Of a stretch of 64,000 nucleotides of DNA, positions 1-10,713 are shown in pieces. Origin of the DNA: Pristionchus mayeri (Eukaryota; Nematoda; Chromadorea; Rhabditida; Neodiplogasteridae); NCBI GenBank assembly GCA_036245805.1, contig BTRK01000006.1:24026365-24090364 (forward strand), given 5' to 3'. Each line of letters begins with the position of its first letter. Within the stretch, counting starts at the first letter, position 1. The notes under the pieces were generated by a model that saw only the letters and a program-made list of their open reading frames with translations, did no database searches and was not told where the DNA came from. The translations under genes were made by a program, and so were the position numbers.

Positions 1-406
1 TCACTTTGAGGAGGTTCGATCTTCCTTTTGAAATCCTTTCTTCACGATCTGAAATGCTACGCCTCTTATCACAAAAATACGCTTTTAAAATTCCATATTT
101 TCTTAATCACAAAGTTTTATATTTGTGATACCAGGGATGACAGCATAATCGAAAAAGGACAATGCACTATTTCTTAGAATCATTCGATGGGAATGGTGCA
201 ACTTCTCGAGAGTGCGTCAACGAGGAGAGAGAGGAGAAAAGGACCGATTAGGGTTAGTGACGTCATCCATGAAGAACTGTTAATCAAACGCACATTTAGA
301 TTGCTTCATGGAAAATTGAGGTTGCTTTCAACAAAGGAGGGAAATTTTTCAGCTTGGTAAGAAAAATGAAAAATTCGCCGATGTATTTGTGATATTGTAG
401 GAGGAA
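1..406. other. Left-edge non-coding sequence
   Basis: No coding exon, RNA gene or repeat can be supported here. The segment lies upstream of the first plus-strand start codon and may hold its promoter or a 5' untranslated exon; an AG-rich stretch just before position 407 could be a 5' UTR. The opposite-strand open frame at 349-606 is Ser-rich low complexity and mirrors the acidic first exon, so it is not called. Confidence 0.4.
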
Positions 407-3400
407 ATGAAGAGGATGAACAGCAACAGTATGTTGATGGGGGGATTCGGATCAGATGAAGATGAAGAAGAGGAAAGAGATGAAGGAGGGGGAGGAAGAG
501 AGGAGGAATCCGTCAGAGAGGATGAGGTCAAATGGATTGGAGAGAGAAGATTACCCAATGAAACAACTCTGCTTCCAATCAAGGAGGAGGACGGAAATCT
601 ACTCATTCTTTCCGTCAGTTTCTTCTCCCAGATTTATCTCTTAAAAAGGAGTAATTCTAATTTCGAATTTTTTCGAATTTCTCATTTCTCATCGTTGATC
701 TACAGAATAGCATTTAGCTGAGGAACAACGAGGGAGTATCGTCTATTCAATTGGAGACAAGTGAAGAATCGAAAGAAGTGAGTGATCTCTCGCCATTTAC
801 TGAGGAGGCATCACTCCATTAGATAGTTATAAGGATTCACTTGCAAGAGGCAAGTGATCAATCTCTCTCTCTCTCGTGCAGATTCCTCCTTCGCCTGCTC
901 CAACAGAGGGATATCTGGATGAAGGAGAGATGGAGAAGGAAGATCTGGTCGGTTGATAGTTCATTTAGTAATACTTTCTATTCACCATAAATATAAATAA
1001 CATAAAATATCTTTGAGGGTGAGAAGATCTTCGAGGATCTGGAGACAAAGCCACTGAAGATTGTTCGTTTACCTTCTGTATATTGTGATGAAATTCATAG
1101 CTTCTCTTTTCTTTCAATATTTCTTCCAACTGCTCGGTCCAATTGTTCTATTCCAGGAACCAAGTATTGAAGTACTTCGCGGTCTGTATCATTATGACGA
1201 CGGAGAGGAGGAGAAGGAGAGTCGAAAGAGGTCACACCAAGAGGTAAACAACATTTATTTGAATAAGATTAAGCCTATCTACCAACACATCAATCAGGAT
1301 GTTATTCAGGATGACATGGAGGAAGTGAAAAGGAAGCGTGGATTGACCACTCGCGACACGAACATTCCTCATACTACTGCTACCACTACTCCATTCCCTC
1401 ATCAACCCACCACAACATTATGGAAAGATGCCCACCAGCTTGCGAACACTCACTCTATATCGACAAGTTCATCCAATCCTTCCAACGTTCCTTCTTACTC
1501 TGTCGGAGATCAACTCCAGTTGATGAAAGGAGGATATCCTCAAATGCTTCCGACCCCCACCATCCCCAATGCTCCGGCAATGGCACCGACAGTACCTGTC
1601 CATATGGTTCCGAATTACCAAATTGGAATGCCGACAATGGGTGGAATTCATCCCGGTCTCATGGCTCCTGCCCAGATGATGCCGAATGTCCAACCAGGGA
1701 TGGTTGACCCTCGATGGATGGCATCAATGTACCCACCAAATATGTTTCCGATTCCTCAGATGGGGTCGTTCCCAATGGGGATGATGAACTACAATGGGAT
1801 GCCCATGATGCAATCCACAACTGAAACTGCTGCCTTCCATCAGATGAATCCTCAGCAATTCTTCCCCCAACCACAACCTCCATTCCACACTGGATTCACC
1901 AGCAACTACAATATGAGTCAGAACTTCACTCCGTTCACTGGAGGAGAACCGAAATTAAACGTCCATTCTGGGCCGAAGAGAGTACAGTCGATCTCTCCCG
2001 AACAGAAGACGATGGGCCCAGTGAGTCCTCTCTTCTAATTCTCGAGGCATGGAATGATAATTACAGTTTCAGTTGGATTCGGTGATGATGTCTCCATGCA
2101 CGACGGCCTTCTCCTCTCACTCAGATCTCGAGAAGAAGGAAGATACAATGGGTGGAAATTTGAACGTGGGTGTGAGAAGGCCATTCCACTCCAATATCCT
2201 CTCTTCCCAGATGGACAATACTTCGACGTTGGAGGATGACATCGAAAAACCCGTAGTAGACATGAAGACTGGAGAGGTATGTGAACAATCTTCCTTTCAT
2301 TAAAAAAAAATTTCTCTATATTTGTATCAACTTTCCCTTGCAGGTGCGCTTTCCTCGTGGATTTCCGCAAGAGAAAATGTTGGAAGTATTCCAACAGATG
2401 GCAGCTGTACAGGTATCGCATTTCACTTTAATTTTTTTAAAATTTAGAATTACAGTATATTTAATATATATGTATCAATTAATATGAATGATGTTCAACG
2501 GTCAGTGAGGATCCTATCTATGAATGATGTAATGTAATTTCATCAAACATTTGTAAATAAGCAATTATTTATCAAATACAGGTCGCATCTTCACAGCCTT
2601 CTTCCCAGATTGGCAACTCATTCTCCACGCCTCAGGAACTTCCCTTGGTATGTAACGTTCATCTATCGTCCATGGTTAAACGTTAAAATGTACCTTCGAC
2701 TTATCTATTGGCGAAATCGAACAATGGATCATTTTGCAGGGAGAAGAAGATAATGAGGAATGCGGAAGCAAAGTTTTCACTGAAGGAAAGAGTGAGAAGA
2801 GTGAAGCAATGGAGGAAATGGTGAGAAGTGGAATAGATTATCCATCCTTCATTCACTCATTCAACCCTTCCTCTTCCAGCCAGATCTCTTCCTACAGAAG
2901 GAAGAGGAAGAGACTGTCGTCTTCTCTTCTGCCTCCTCACTGCAGTCTTTTACTGCAATGGCTGCAGATCCACTCGAGGAAGGAGAGATCCTGGAGGAGG
3001 AGGAAGAGTGCAGTCGAGTGGCCATTTACTCTGGAGGGGCACTTCGACTGCAGACTCTCTCCTCTCCCGTGTCTCTCTCTCCCGATGCTCCCCCGTGCAC
3101 AGTGGATAGAGGTGGGAAGAGAGAGCATCGAAGGGGAAGAGGGATCATTGGCAGATTACTGGAATGGCAATGGAGTGAATGCGCGTCCTCGTTGTGGATA
3201 CTGCCAGAGCATCGCCAGACGCAACAGAGTCAATCACTACGAACGGGTCAGTTTGCCATACGAAAATCAACAATTTTCTACAGTACTTTTAACCATATTT
3301 TCACCAAAAATGTGAACCTATCGAAATCTTTTTTCTTTCAGAATCACTACAATGTGTACTATTCGTTGATTCGAAGCCGACATTCCGATATCGAGAAATG

Positions 3401-4186
3401 GATTTCGATCAAGATCGGAAAGGATTCTAATGCAGAAAAAGGTAAACTCACGATGTCGATTTGTGTTGGAATTTCGACTTGCTAGAAGTTGAATGGGAAG
3501 ATTCGTGGGAGTGGAATGAATGACTGCCATTGCAGATTCTCGAGCTTGTCTCCACTGCAAGAGTAGGCACGTGAGATACTTCGAGGGAAGGGTCGAACTG
3601 ATGGAGCATATCAGGAATGTGGGTTGCATCGAAGAACAACTCAGAGCACAATGAACACATTGTAGAGTCTTGGAAGAGTTCATGAAGATGGGAAGGGAGT
3701 ACGTGGACTCTTTCGTGAAGGGGAATACTCAGATATCGAATGCAATCCTCCATCGTTTGCTGGTTAGTTCTCTCACATTTCATTCAGATCCACTCTTTCA
3801 ATATTGTTCGAATCGAATTCCCCAAACAGGTATCGACGTCTTTGATATTCTTCCTTGCACGTGCTATTCCTGCACCTTTTCTTTCCCCATTGCGCATCAA
3901 GCTTTTAGTTTGTGATGTGAATTACTGTCCTGTTTCTCAATGCATTCTTGACATGAATAATTAGACGCCACTCGAATGCTTTGGTAGAATCTCTGGTAGT
4001 GGAAAGATTTATCATTTCTCAATGCGTTGCCTAATATTTTCTCACATCTGTTTTTACCTACGCAATTCTCTAATACAGCTGGGTATATTTGTCCTCGATA
4101 GTCTGTGTTCTCACACAAGTCGGGAAAATGAATGGGAATGATGGTCTTCATTGCAGATGTCATCAATCTCCGACCCTTCTCAGTAG
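407..4186 (+). CDS. Acidic Pro/Met-rich protein with C-terminal CxxC motifs (16 exons, function unknown)
   Basis: I do not recognise this gene. Exons inferred from splice signals and phase are 407-613, 718-777, 882-947, 1018-1077, 1157-1243, 1298-2020, 2067-2276, 2344-2412, 2582-2647, 2740-2820, 2880-3111, 3155-3246, 3342-3441, 3536-3622, 3668-3762 and 4157-4186. Phases close to 2,265 nt (754 residues). The N-terminus is strongly acidic (DEDEEEERDEGG). The 723-nt sixth exon is rich in Pro, Met, Asn and Gln with no predicted fold. The C-terminal part has paired cysteines (CGYC in exon 12, CLHC with nearby His in exon 14), suggesting metal binding, followed by a helical stretch (LEEFMKMGREYVDSFVKGN). 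Skipping the short 3623-3667 intron would instead end the protein at 3654. A poly(A)-like AATAAA lies near 4323. An additional upstream exon cannot be excluded. The composition suggests a nuclear or RNA-associated protein, but that is inference. Confidence 0.72.
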
Positions 4187-4372
4187 CTGCTCCCTCCTTT
4201 TCCCACTTCTGGTAGTTATTCCACCCATTTCATCCAATTGCACCCGAGTGATTTGTGGTGCCATCCTCTCATTTTAATATTTTATTTTCTGTATGTACTG
4301 AAACCTTCCAATAGAGAAAAAAATAAAAAACTCATAAAAAAGAAAAAAATTCAAAAAAATATTAAAAAAAGC
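4187..4372. other. 3' UTR and A-rich spacer
   Basis: Pyrimidine-rich sequence follows the stop codon, then an A-rich stretch with AATAAA near 4323 that fits polyadenylation of the upstream gene. No other gene is visible. Confidence 0.45.
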
Positions 4373-4591
4373 ACTTTCCTAGAAGCCTACCATGCCCCGC
4401 CCCCTCTGTCGTCTTCTCATTATAAAGTTCCTAAGACCCTAACTTAGATTGTTTCAGATCATGATAATGTTGCTTCGAGTTTTGCTTAGACTGCTTAGGC
4501 TCAGATTTAGATTGCTTAAGGCTAGGTACACTACCACGCCCCGAAGGGGGTGGGGCCAAGTGGGCGGGGCTTGGTAGGCTTCTAGGAAAGT
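4373..4591. mobile_element. Small MITE with ~29-bp terminal inverted repeats
   Basis: The left end (4373-4402, ACTTTCCTAGAAGCCTACCA then GCCCCGCCC) is repeated in inverse orientation at 4562-4591 with about one mismatch. The 219-bp element has no coding capacity. GC-rich sub-terminal blocks (GGGGCGGGG-like) form a second inverted pairing inside. A target duplication is not clear because both flanks are A-rich. The transposon superfamily is unknown. Confidence 0.75.
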
Positions 4592-5229
4592 TCCAAAAAA
4601 ATATTGCTTAATTTTGTTCGAGTGTCCCTAGCCAACTTTACATTGTCTCACTATATTCAAACTATCTGTCTAATATTCATTTTTTAATTCGTATTAATCG
4701 AGATGTCCATTTCAAACTATTATTACACTATCCTCATCACATTTTATTATTCTACACTCTTCCCATTCGCAGTTTCGATGTTTCCTTCCCTCTTTTCATT
4801 GCCTTCTCCGTGTCATTTATGCCATTGAGTGATCATCATCTCATATTGTTACGTTTTAGCTCTTTCATTGTTATCCATTATTGTTTTACAATCCCATTCT
4901 CAATTGAGATTTTGAGTCCTACCCACTCATTCTCGAGCTCCCTCAAGCTCTTCCCTCGCAACGAGCCAATCAAAGCTCGAATGTATAATCTCCTATTGTC
5001 TCTCGTAGGTGATAGGAGTGAGTTCATCTCGCGAGAGCACTCCTCTCGCTATCCTCAAACTGCCTCTTTACACCCCACAATTTTTTGTGGAAAGCTAATA
5101 AAATCTGTTTTCCAAAAATGTTGTGTAACCTACATGGGAACAAGGACAAATGTTAAATATATAATAAATAATTTATCTACGCCCGAGGCGCGACGATACC
5201 GTGAAAAACATAATTAATTAATGATTGCA
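4592..5229. other. Intergenic sequence, nothing recognised
   Basis: AT-rich sequence between the MITE and the 3' end of the LINE. The open frame at 4810-5217 lacks splice context or family resemblance and is not supported as a gene. Confidence 0.4.
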
Positions 5230-5271
5230 GGTGGGGGGGGGACTCTCCTGAGCCATTAAAGATGAGAGAGG

Positions 5272-5876
5272 TCAGCGATTATGGGGGTGGCTTTCCAGCC
5301 GGCGCTTAAATATTCGGATGCTGGGGGCAGTGCGAATAACATCGGGAAGTTGATAATACCATCGGGAAGTTCGAACAGGGAAAGAGTGGAATCTGGCGGT
5401 GCTAGTTGTCGTTTCAATGTTAATACCAAAAGAAGAGTTACGGTCTCGCTGGGGTTTGTAGACGTAGAATGATGAACGAGGGACGATATTTGAACCAGTC
5501 ATAATCATATGAGTCATACAAAGATCTCCTATGACTCTCCTCTCAGTAAGCGGGCGCAGGCCAAGAGTTTTCATGCGATCCGAATAAGAAGGTAGGGAAA
5601 GAGGATAGGAAGGAGAGGGGAAACAACGATAGAATACTTGCCGAGTGAAAATATGTTGAACTTTTTCAACAGTCTCAATGTCAGATAAGTAATGTGGATT
5701 CCAAAAGGGGGATGCAAAGTCAAGGAGGGGAAGGACGTATGCTTTGTAACTACGAAGAAGGATGGTGGGGCAGTTGAATGGGAGGGCTTTAAGGAGCAGG
5801 AATTACTTAGAAGTGGCTTTCTGAGCACGGGTTTTAATAGAACAAGAATTCTTGAGGTCAGAGCGGACTTGGACAC
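5272..5876 (-). pseudogene. LINE ORF2 C-terminal tail (frameshifted)
   Basis: Two frames (5571-5876 and 5272-5574) carry the usual LINE end: LRPLTERRVIGDL, a run of spaced Arg residues, LPDVIRTAPSIRIFKRRLES. This pattern follows the RT thumb in CR1/jockey-like elements. A related plus-strand fragment is present at 15605-15990. Confidence 0.72.
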
Positions 5877-5984
5877 CTAGATCACGGACGTTATTCTCGA
5901 GGGGTAACTGAATGGAATTAATATTGTAGCTAGGAGAGGATTGTTTGGAGCCAATACGAAGATGAGAGCATTTAGAAGCAGATA

Positions 5985-6975
5985 GTAGTGTTGTTCGCTC
6001 GAGCGATTTTCGCGAGCGCTCGTCGCTCGAGCGATTAATTTCCACGAGCGCTCGAGCGACGAGCGCTCGAAAGATCATTTTTGGATAGTCGCTCGAGCGG
6101 GAGCTGCGCTCGAGCGATGGGGAATAATGGGCGCTCGCTAGCGCTCGAGGACAAATGAAATTAAATTGAAAAAAAAGGAACAATTCGAATATGTTTCAAT
6201 TAGAATACATTTTTATTCAGCAGAATTATTAGTGGGAACAGCACAAAACGACAATTATAGTCTACTGATAAGGCAAATCATTGCTCTCCAGTTCTTTCTC
6301 TTCCTCATCATCTTCAGCTTTATTTACAATGGAAGCATCCGAAAGATCGACAACCTCACTGGTTGATCGTTATCGTAATAGTCAGCGTCCCATTGAGGTT
6401 CAACATTTGATGGGACAATTGGATTGGGAATTATATTCGAGGCTGCGGCTATAGCAAAATCATTAAGCTTATCATTCACAAAAACAAACCAGTGTTGTTA
6501 AACCAATGTGCTTTAATAATTTTCTCTAGCTCCAACCATTCAGAATTTGTAAAAGAATCCCCGAAGGCGTGTCTACAATTTACGTTGCGCATCTTATACA
6601 GAGTAAAGTGCGAACTCACCTCGGATTGATAATCATAGTTTTCTGCACTATCGGATCAGATTTATAAATTGGAAGCCGATTTTTTACATTCAAAATCAGC
6701 CTTTTTGTGAAGTCTTTTACGGATATTCCATATTCCATTATCCATTATACTATATTACATTATACCATATTCCATTATACTATATTCCATTTGAAACATA
6801 TTCGATTTTTTTTATGAAATCAATTTAATTTCATCTCTCCTCGAGCGCTCGCGAGCGCCCATTATTCCCCATCGCTCGAGCGCCGCTCCCGCTCAAGCGA
6901 CTATCCAAAAATGATCGCTCGAGCGCTCGTGGAAAGTAATCGCTCGAGCGACGAGCGCTCGCAAATAACATCACT
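5985..6975. mobile_element. hAT-like foldback MITE rich in GCTCGAGCG, inserted in the LINE
   Basis: Flanking 8-bp direct repeats AGCAGATA (5977-5984 and 6976-6983) fit the target duplication of hAT elements. The arms (5985 to about 6165, and about 6835-6975) are inverted copies with many GCTCGAGCG and GAGCGCTCG motifs. Ends read AGTGTTGTT and, inverted, AGTGATGTT, close to hAT termini. The interior (about 6170-6830) is AT-rich with no coding capacity. Confidence 0.82.
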
Positions 6976-8373
6976 AGCAGATAACATCACTAGACAATTG
7001 GTTGAGTTGGGTCCATTCAAAGAGACAATCAAGGGCAGATTGAAATTCGGAAGCAATAGAAGATTTGGTAGACTTATTGTAGGAGGTATACAACTTGACA
7101 TCATCAGCATAACATTGGACGGATACGTTGTGAAATTTGGATAGGAGACGAGAAAGGTCAGCTAGATAGATGGAGAAGAGAATAGGTCCTAGGACGCTGC
7201 CTTGTGGTACTCCGGAGAAAATGGGGAAGGGGTCACTAGTGGCGGAGGGAAAACGAACGGAGAAAGTGCGGTTGGATAGGAAGGAGTCAATCCATGATAG
7301 CAGATTACCATGGATACCAAGGCGGCAAGAACGGGTCACGGGTGACCCGCGCTATTCACCATTCCGCCGGGTCACCCGATTTTATGACCCTGACCCGTTT
7401 ATGACCCGTTATTTTCGGGTTAGAAGCGGCTCTCACTCCCTCTCGAAAGGAAGAGCAAGATCGAGAGAGTGCGATAAAGGGAGAGAGTGCCGAGAGACTC
7501 GTCTCTCTGCGCTCTCTCCGTTCAACATGATCTCTCGCCCTTCCTCTTCCTTTCTCGCTCTCACCCTTGACCCGTGTCTGACCCGTATCCGACGGGTCTG
7601 GCCGACCCGTATCTGACCCGTTTTAGAGGGTCAAAAGGTCAACCCGTGATCCGTTCTTGCCGCCCTAATGGATACCGTAATGAGATAATCGAGCCATTAA
7701 TTTAGGGTAGGGAACAACATCAAAAGCACGAGTGAAATCAATCAGTTATAAGCTTTTTAGAGTGAGAATTTGTCCAATCCTTATGACAAGTCAATAAATT
7801 AGTAACAACACTAGCACCAGAGCGGAAACCATGCTGATTGGACGGGAGGATATTGAAGCGAGAAAGGTGACTATTGAGGTGGTTTTTAATGAGACGTTCC
7901 ATGGTCTTAGCAGCAGGAGAAATGATAGAGATGGGTCTATATGAGGAGGGTAGTTTGCTATCTTTGCCGGGCTTAGGAATGGGGGTAATAAGAGAATGTT
8001 TCCAGGCCGATGTGACAGTCCCAGAAATGAGACTGAGATTGTATATACCAGCTAAGGGGGTAGATAGAGCATGTGCACACTTAGAGAATATAATCTGGGG
8101 AATACCATCATAACCTGTAGAGCAAGAGGGAGACAGTTTGCGTAATGCTTTGTAAACTGCATGAGGGAAAAGGGTGAATAGAGAGAGTGAGGGAGAAATG
8201 GGTAAGGAGGAGAGAGGGGGGAGAAGGCCATCATGTAAGGTGAAATGAGAAGCTAATTCGGAAGCAAGTAAATTAGACTTGGAGAAACTGTCATAAACTG
8301 GTTCATCATTAGGAGATACTATTTCTGGAATGGAAAGCTTAGGTTTAGTGAGGGAAGAAATGTGGCGATACAA
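6974..8373 (-). pseudogene. LINE ORF2 reverse transcriptase region (interrupted)
   Basis: The upstream part (7738-8373) carries fingers motifs such as PIPKPGKDSKLPSSYRPIS and the HGFR motif. The segment 7668-7738 continues with IDFTRAFDVV. After the 349-bp insertion at 7319-7667 the frame resumes at 6974-7339 with GVPQGSVLGP and YADDVKLY. The insertion introduces stops, so the RT is inactive in this copy. Confidence 0.85.
7319..7667. mobile_element. MITE with 9-bp target duplication, inserted in the LINE RT
   Basis: Direct repeats ATGGATACC at 7310-7318 and 7668-7676 flank a 349-bp element whose ends (GGCGGCAAGAACGG at left) are inverted at right (CCGTTCTTGCCGCC). The interior contains repeated GACCCGT motifs and purine-rich sequence. 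A 9-bp duplication is typical of Mutator-like elements. Removing the insert and one repeat restores continuity of the RT frame, which confirms the boundaries. Confidence 0.86.
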
Positions 8374-8516
8374 ATCTTTGGAACGAGCTAATTTCTTACG
8401 GGTAGAGTAACGAGTCCATTTGTCTATCTCGAAAAGTAATTTCTTACTACATTGGTCAAAAAGAGTCCTAACAGTCGGGATATGAATCTTTGCGAATAAT
8501 CGATCACGATGTTTAA

Positions 8517-9327
8517 TTAGGCGGATAATGTGGCTTGGATAAGAGAGAGAGAGGGAGGTCGAGGTGTACGGTAGGGGACAAAGAGGCCAATAGCAGAGTG
8601 AATTGTGGAAGAGAAATTATGATATACGGAGTCGATATCAGGACAGTCATGGAATAAGGATAGCCAATCAATCGATAGAAGGTGGTTTGACAGAGCTGCA
8701 TAATCGACACGAGAGAAATCACGAATAAAAAGAGGTTGAGATGGGGATTGAGGTGACGAGAGGGAGAAGAAGAGACCGGAATGATCGCAAGAAGGACAAG
8801 GAGGAATCACAGAAATGGCCGAGACTATGGTGGAATCGTTACCTAAGACCCAGTCGATACATCTAACGCCGCGCGTAGGAAATAGATGAAGATGAGAGAG
8901 ATTAGCAGAAATAATGAAATCACGGAAAAGACGATCAATGGGAGAAGGTATGGCACATAGGGAATCGGAGTTGAAGTCACCAGAGATTATGATGGGGTGG
9001 GGGGGACGATGCATGGATGTCGGACAGGCAAGTAACGAGGGAATCCGTCTTGGCAAGGGAATAACTTGGGGGACGATAGACTAGACACAGTCTAATGTAG
9101 GCACTCGAGTGAAATAAATCGACACATGTAATTTCGTGTTCGGTGGAGGGAAGCGATACTGTGGAGAAGGAGAGGTAATCACGTAGAATAATACAGGTTC
9201 CACCACCGCGGGAGGATCGATCACAGCGAGTAATGGTATACGGTAGAGATCCGATGATAAGGGAGGATGGTATCTTGCTGGATAACCAGGTCTCGGTTAG
9301 GAAAACGATATCGGGTTGAGTAATCAT
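8517..9327 (-). pseudogene. LINE ORF2 endonuclease region (frameshifted)
   Basis: Two overlapping frames (8977-9327 then 8517-9056) together give the exonuclease/endonuclease/phosphatase fold: QPDIVFLTETWL at the start, GGTCIILRD, the SGDFN metal-binding motif, IDWVLGND and CDHSGL at the end. The frame change between the two pieces shows that the domain can no longer be translated as one chain. Confidence 0.82.
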
Positions 9328-9419
9328 GAGGAATGAACGAAAGGCATCGGGCTTATTGACGAGGGATCGGATATTGTAATAGTGACAGGATAGGGTAATC
9401 GTCGCTGGCTCGGGAAGAG

Positions 9420-10040
9420 CTAGTTTGGGTTTTTGTGGGTAACTGAGATGGGAGTGGACATAGAATCGAGGAGGGATGGAATGTGAGAGAGAGACTGGCC
9501 GGAGTCAGGAGCAACGGGGGTGCGAGAGTGAGCGGATCTCGACTTAGGATGGGAGGAGCGGAGCTGCTTCTGCTGCTTCTTCACTTCATCCAATTGGATT
9601 CTCTCGATGACTGATCCCGCGTAGATGATGGCGTCCTTGCCAGCCTTCTTCATCTCGCGTCTCTTCTTCCGCAGTTGGTAGGCTTGTTCCCTCTCGGCTT
9701 TGGTCAGGGAGGGGCGGATGTATACACCGGGGAAATTGGAAGTTATAATGCGGGCTTGGGAATGAGTCGTGGTCTGGGCAATTCTAGTGTGGAAAACTAC
9801 TTTGAGAAGGCGAGGGTGCTTATCCGGCTTCGCTCCCATTCTGAACACGGTGGCCGGCAGGTGCTCAAGCTCAATGAAATCAAGCATGTCAGTGACTTTG
9901 GCCAAGTCATCCGCCACTCTCTCACTGGCCTTCGACGCACTGGACTCAGGGAGTCCCTGCACAACGATCGACCGCTCTCGCGTATCTCTCTCGATGGCAT
10001 CATCGATCGACGGAGTCGATCTAGCCATGATGTCTTGCAA
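9420..10040 (-). pseudogene. LINE ORF1 protein (nucleic-acid-binding, RRM-like)
   Basis: A 206-residue open frame contains the ORF1-like segment RERSIVVQGLPES, followed by a basic helix (LRKKRREMKKAGKD) and a Ser/Pro-rich tail. This order resembles the RRM plus basic C-terminal layout of LINE ORF1 proteins. The frame is intact, but the partner ORF2 is broken, and residues upstream of the chosen Met may be missing. I assign it by position and motif, not by a database match. Confidence 0.7.
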
Positions 10041-10060
10041 CTGGAGGACACAAGTGCCCA

Positions 10061-10713
10061 GAAATGTAATTTTTGAAAAAATATACCTGATCAGTGGACT
10101 ACATTCGTATGTTCATATATATCGAGTATCCAACTGTGTAACATTGAAACAATACAAACGATGTGGGTTATTTGATATTTTGCGAAGAGTGGAGGGGAGT
10201 TTTTTTCTGCAATTGACCAAGGAAGTGACAAGTGACAAGGAGAGGTCGCCCATCTGGCCGTTATTCCGGAAGGGGATTACCTGGTGAGGAGCAAGGATAA
10301 TATCATATTATGGAAGGTTGTGAGTGGATTGCGCTGTCAGCACGTCTGGTCGGGCAATCCTTTGGCAGTTGGAGCAGTTGTTTTGATCCTGCGAGGACAG
10401 AAAGATAATATCCAGTGTAAAATATTCGGGCTTTTAGACGATTTTCGAAAAAAATGGCCAATTAAGTTTTTCAGACTGTTTTCTGCTTTGAGAAAGGCCA
10501 GATGCATGAACTGAACGATCGACGACATTGATGACGTCGCAGATTTCCTCTTTCCTCGTGAGTTCCTAGGATTAATCTGCGGGGAATTCTCTGAGTCGTG
10601 AGAGAGGCGTGTAGTTTCCTTCCCTCACTCTCCAAATTGACTTTTCCCGAGATCACGCGCATTCCTTCCGTATATTGTGCTTCTAGCACTGTGAGATCCT
10701 CTTCCATTCGTAG
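10061..10713. other. Intergenic region upstream of the receptor gene
   Basis: No exon or RNA gene is recognised. The stretch lies between the LINE 5' side and the receptor start codon at 10714, so it should contain that gene's promoter; no specific site can be named. Confidence 0.35.

Larger units (their letters stand above)
5230..10060 (-). mobile_element. Degenerate non-LTR retrotransposon (APE-type LINE)
   Basis: On the minus strand, reading from 10.06 kb downward, the order is an ORF1 protein, an apurinic-type endonuclease, a reverse transcriptase and the C-terminal tail typical of LINE ORF2. The RT shows the core motifs GVPQGSVLGP and YADDVKLY, and the endonuclease shows the SGDFN and SDH-like (SCDHSG) motifs, which point to the CR1/jockey-like group. 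Several frameshifts break ORF2. Two younger elements, at 5985-6975 and 7319-7667, interrupt it, so the LINE is old and inactive. The exact 5' and 3' ends are not defined; a run of nine G lies at the 3' side (5233-5241). Confidence 0.88.

Noticed and set aside
4490..4540. Telomere-like TTAGGC motifs
   Set aside because: Only one or two imperfect units occur, inside a MITE.
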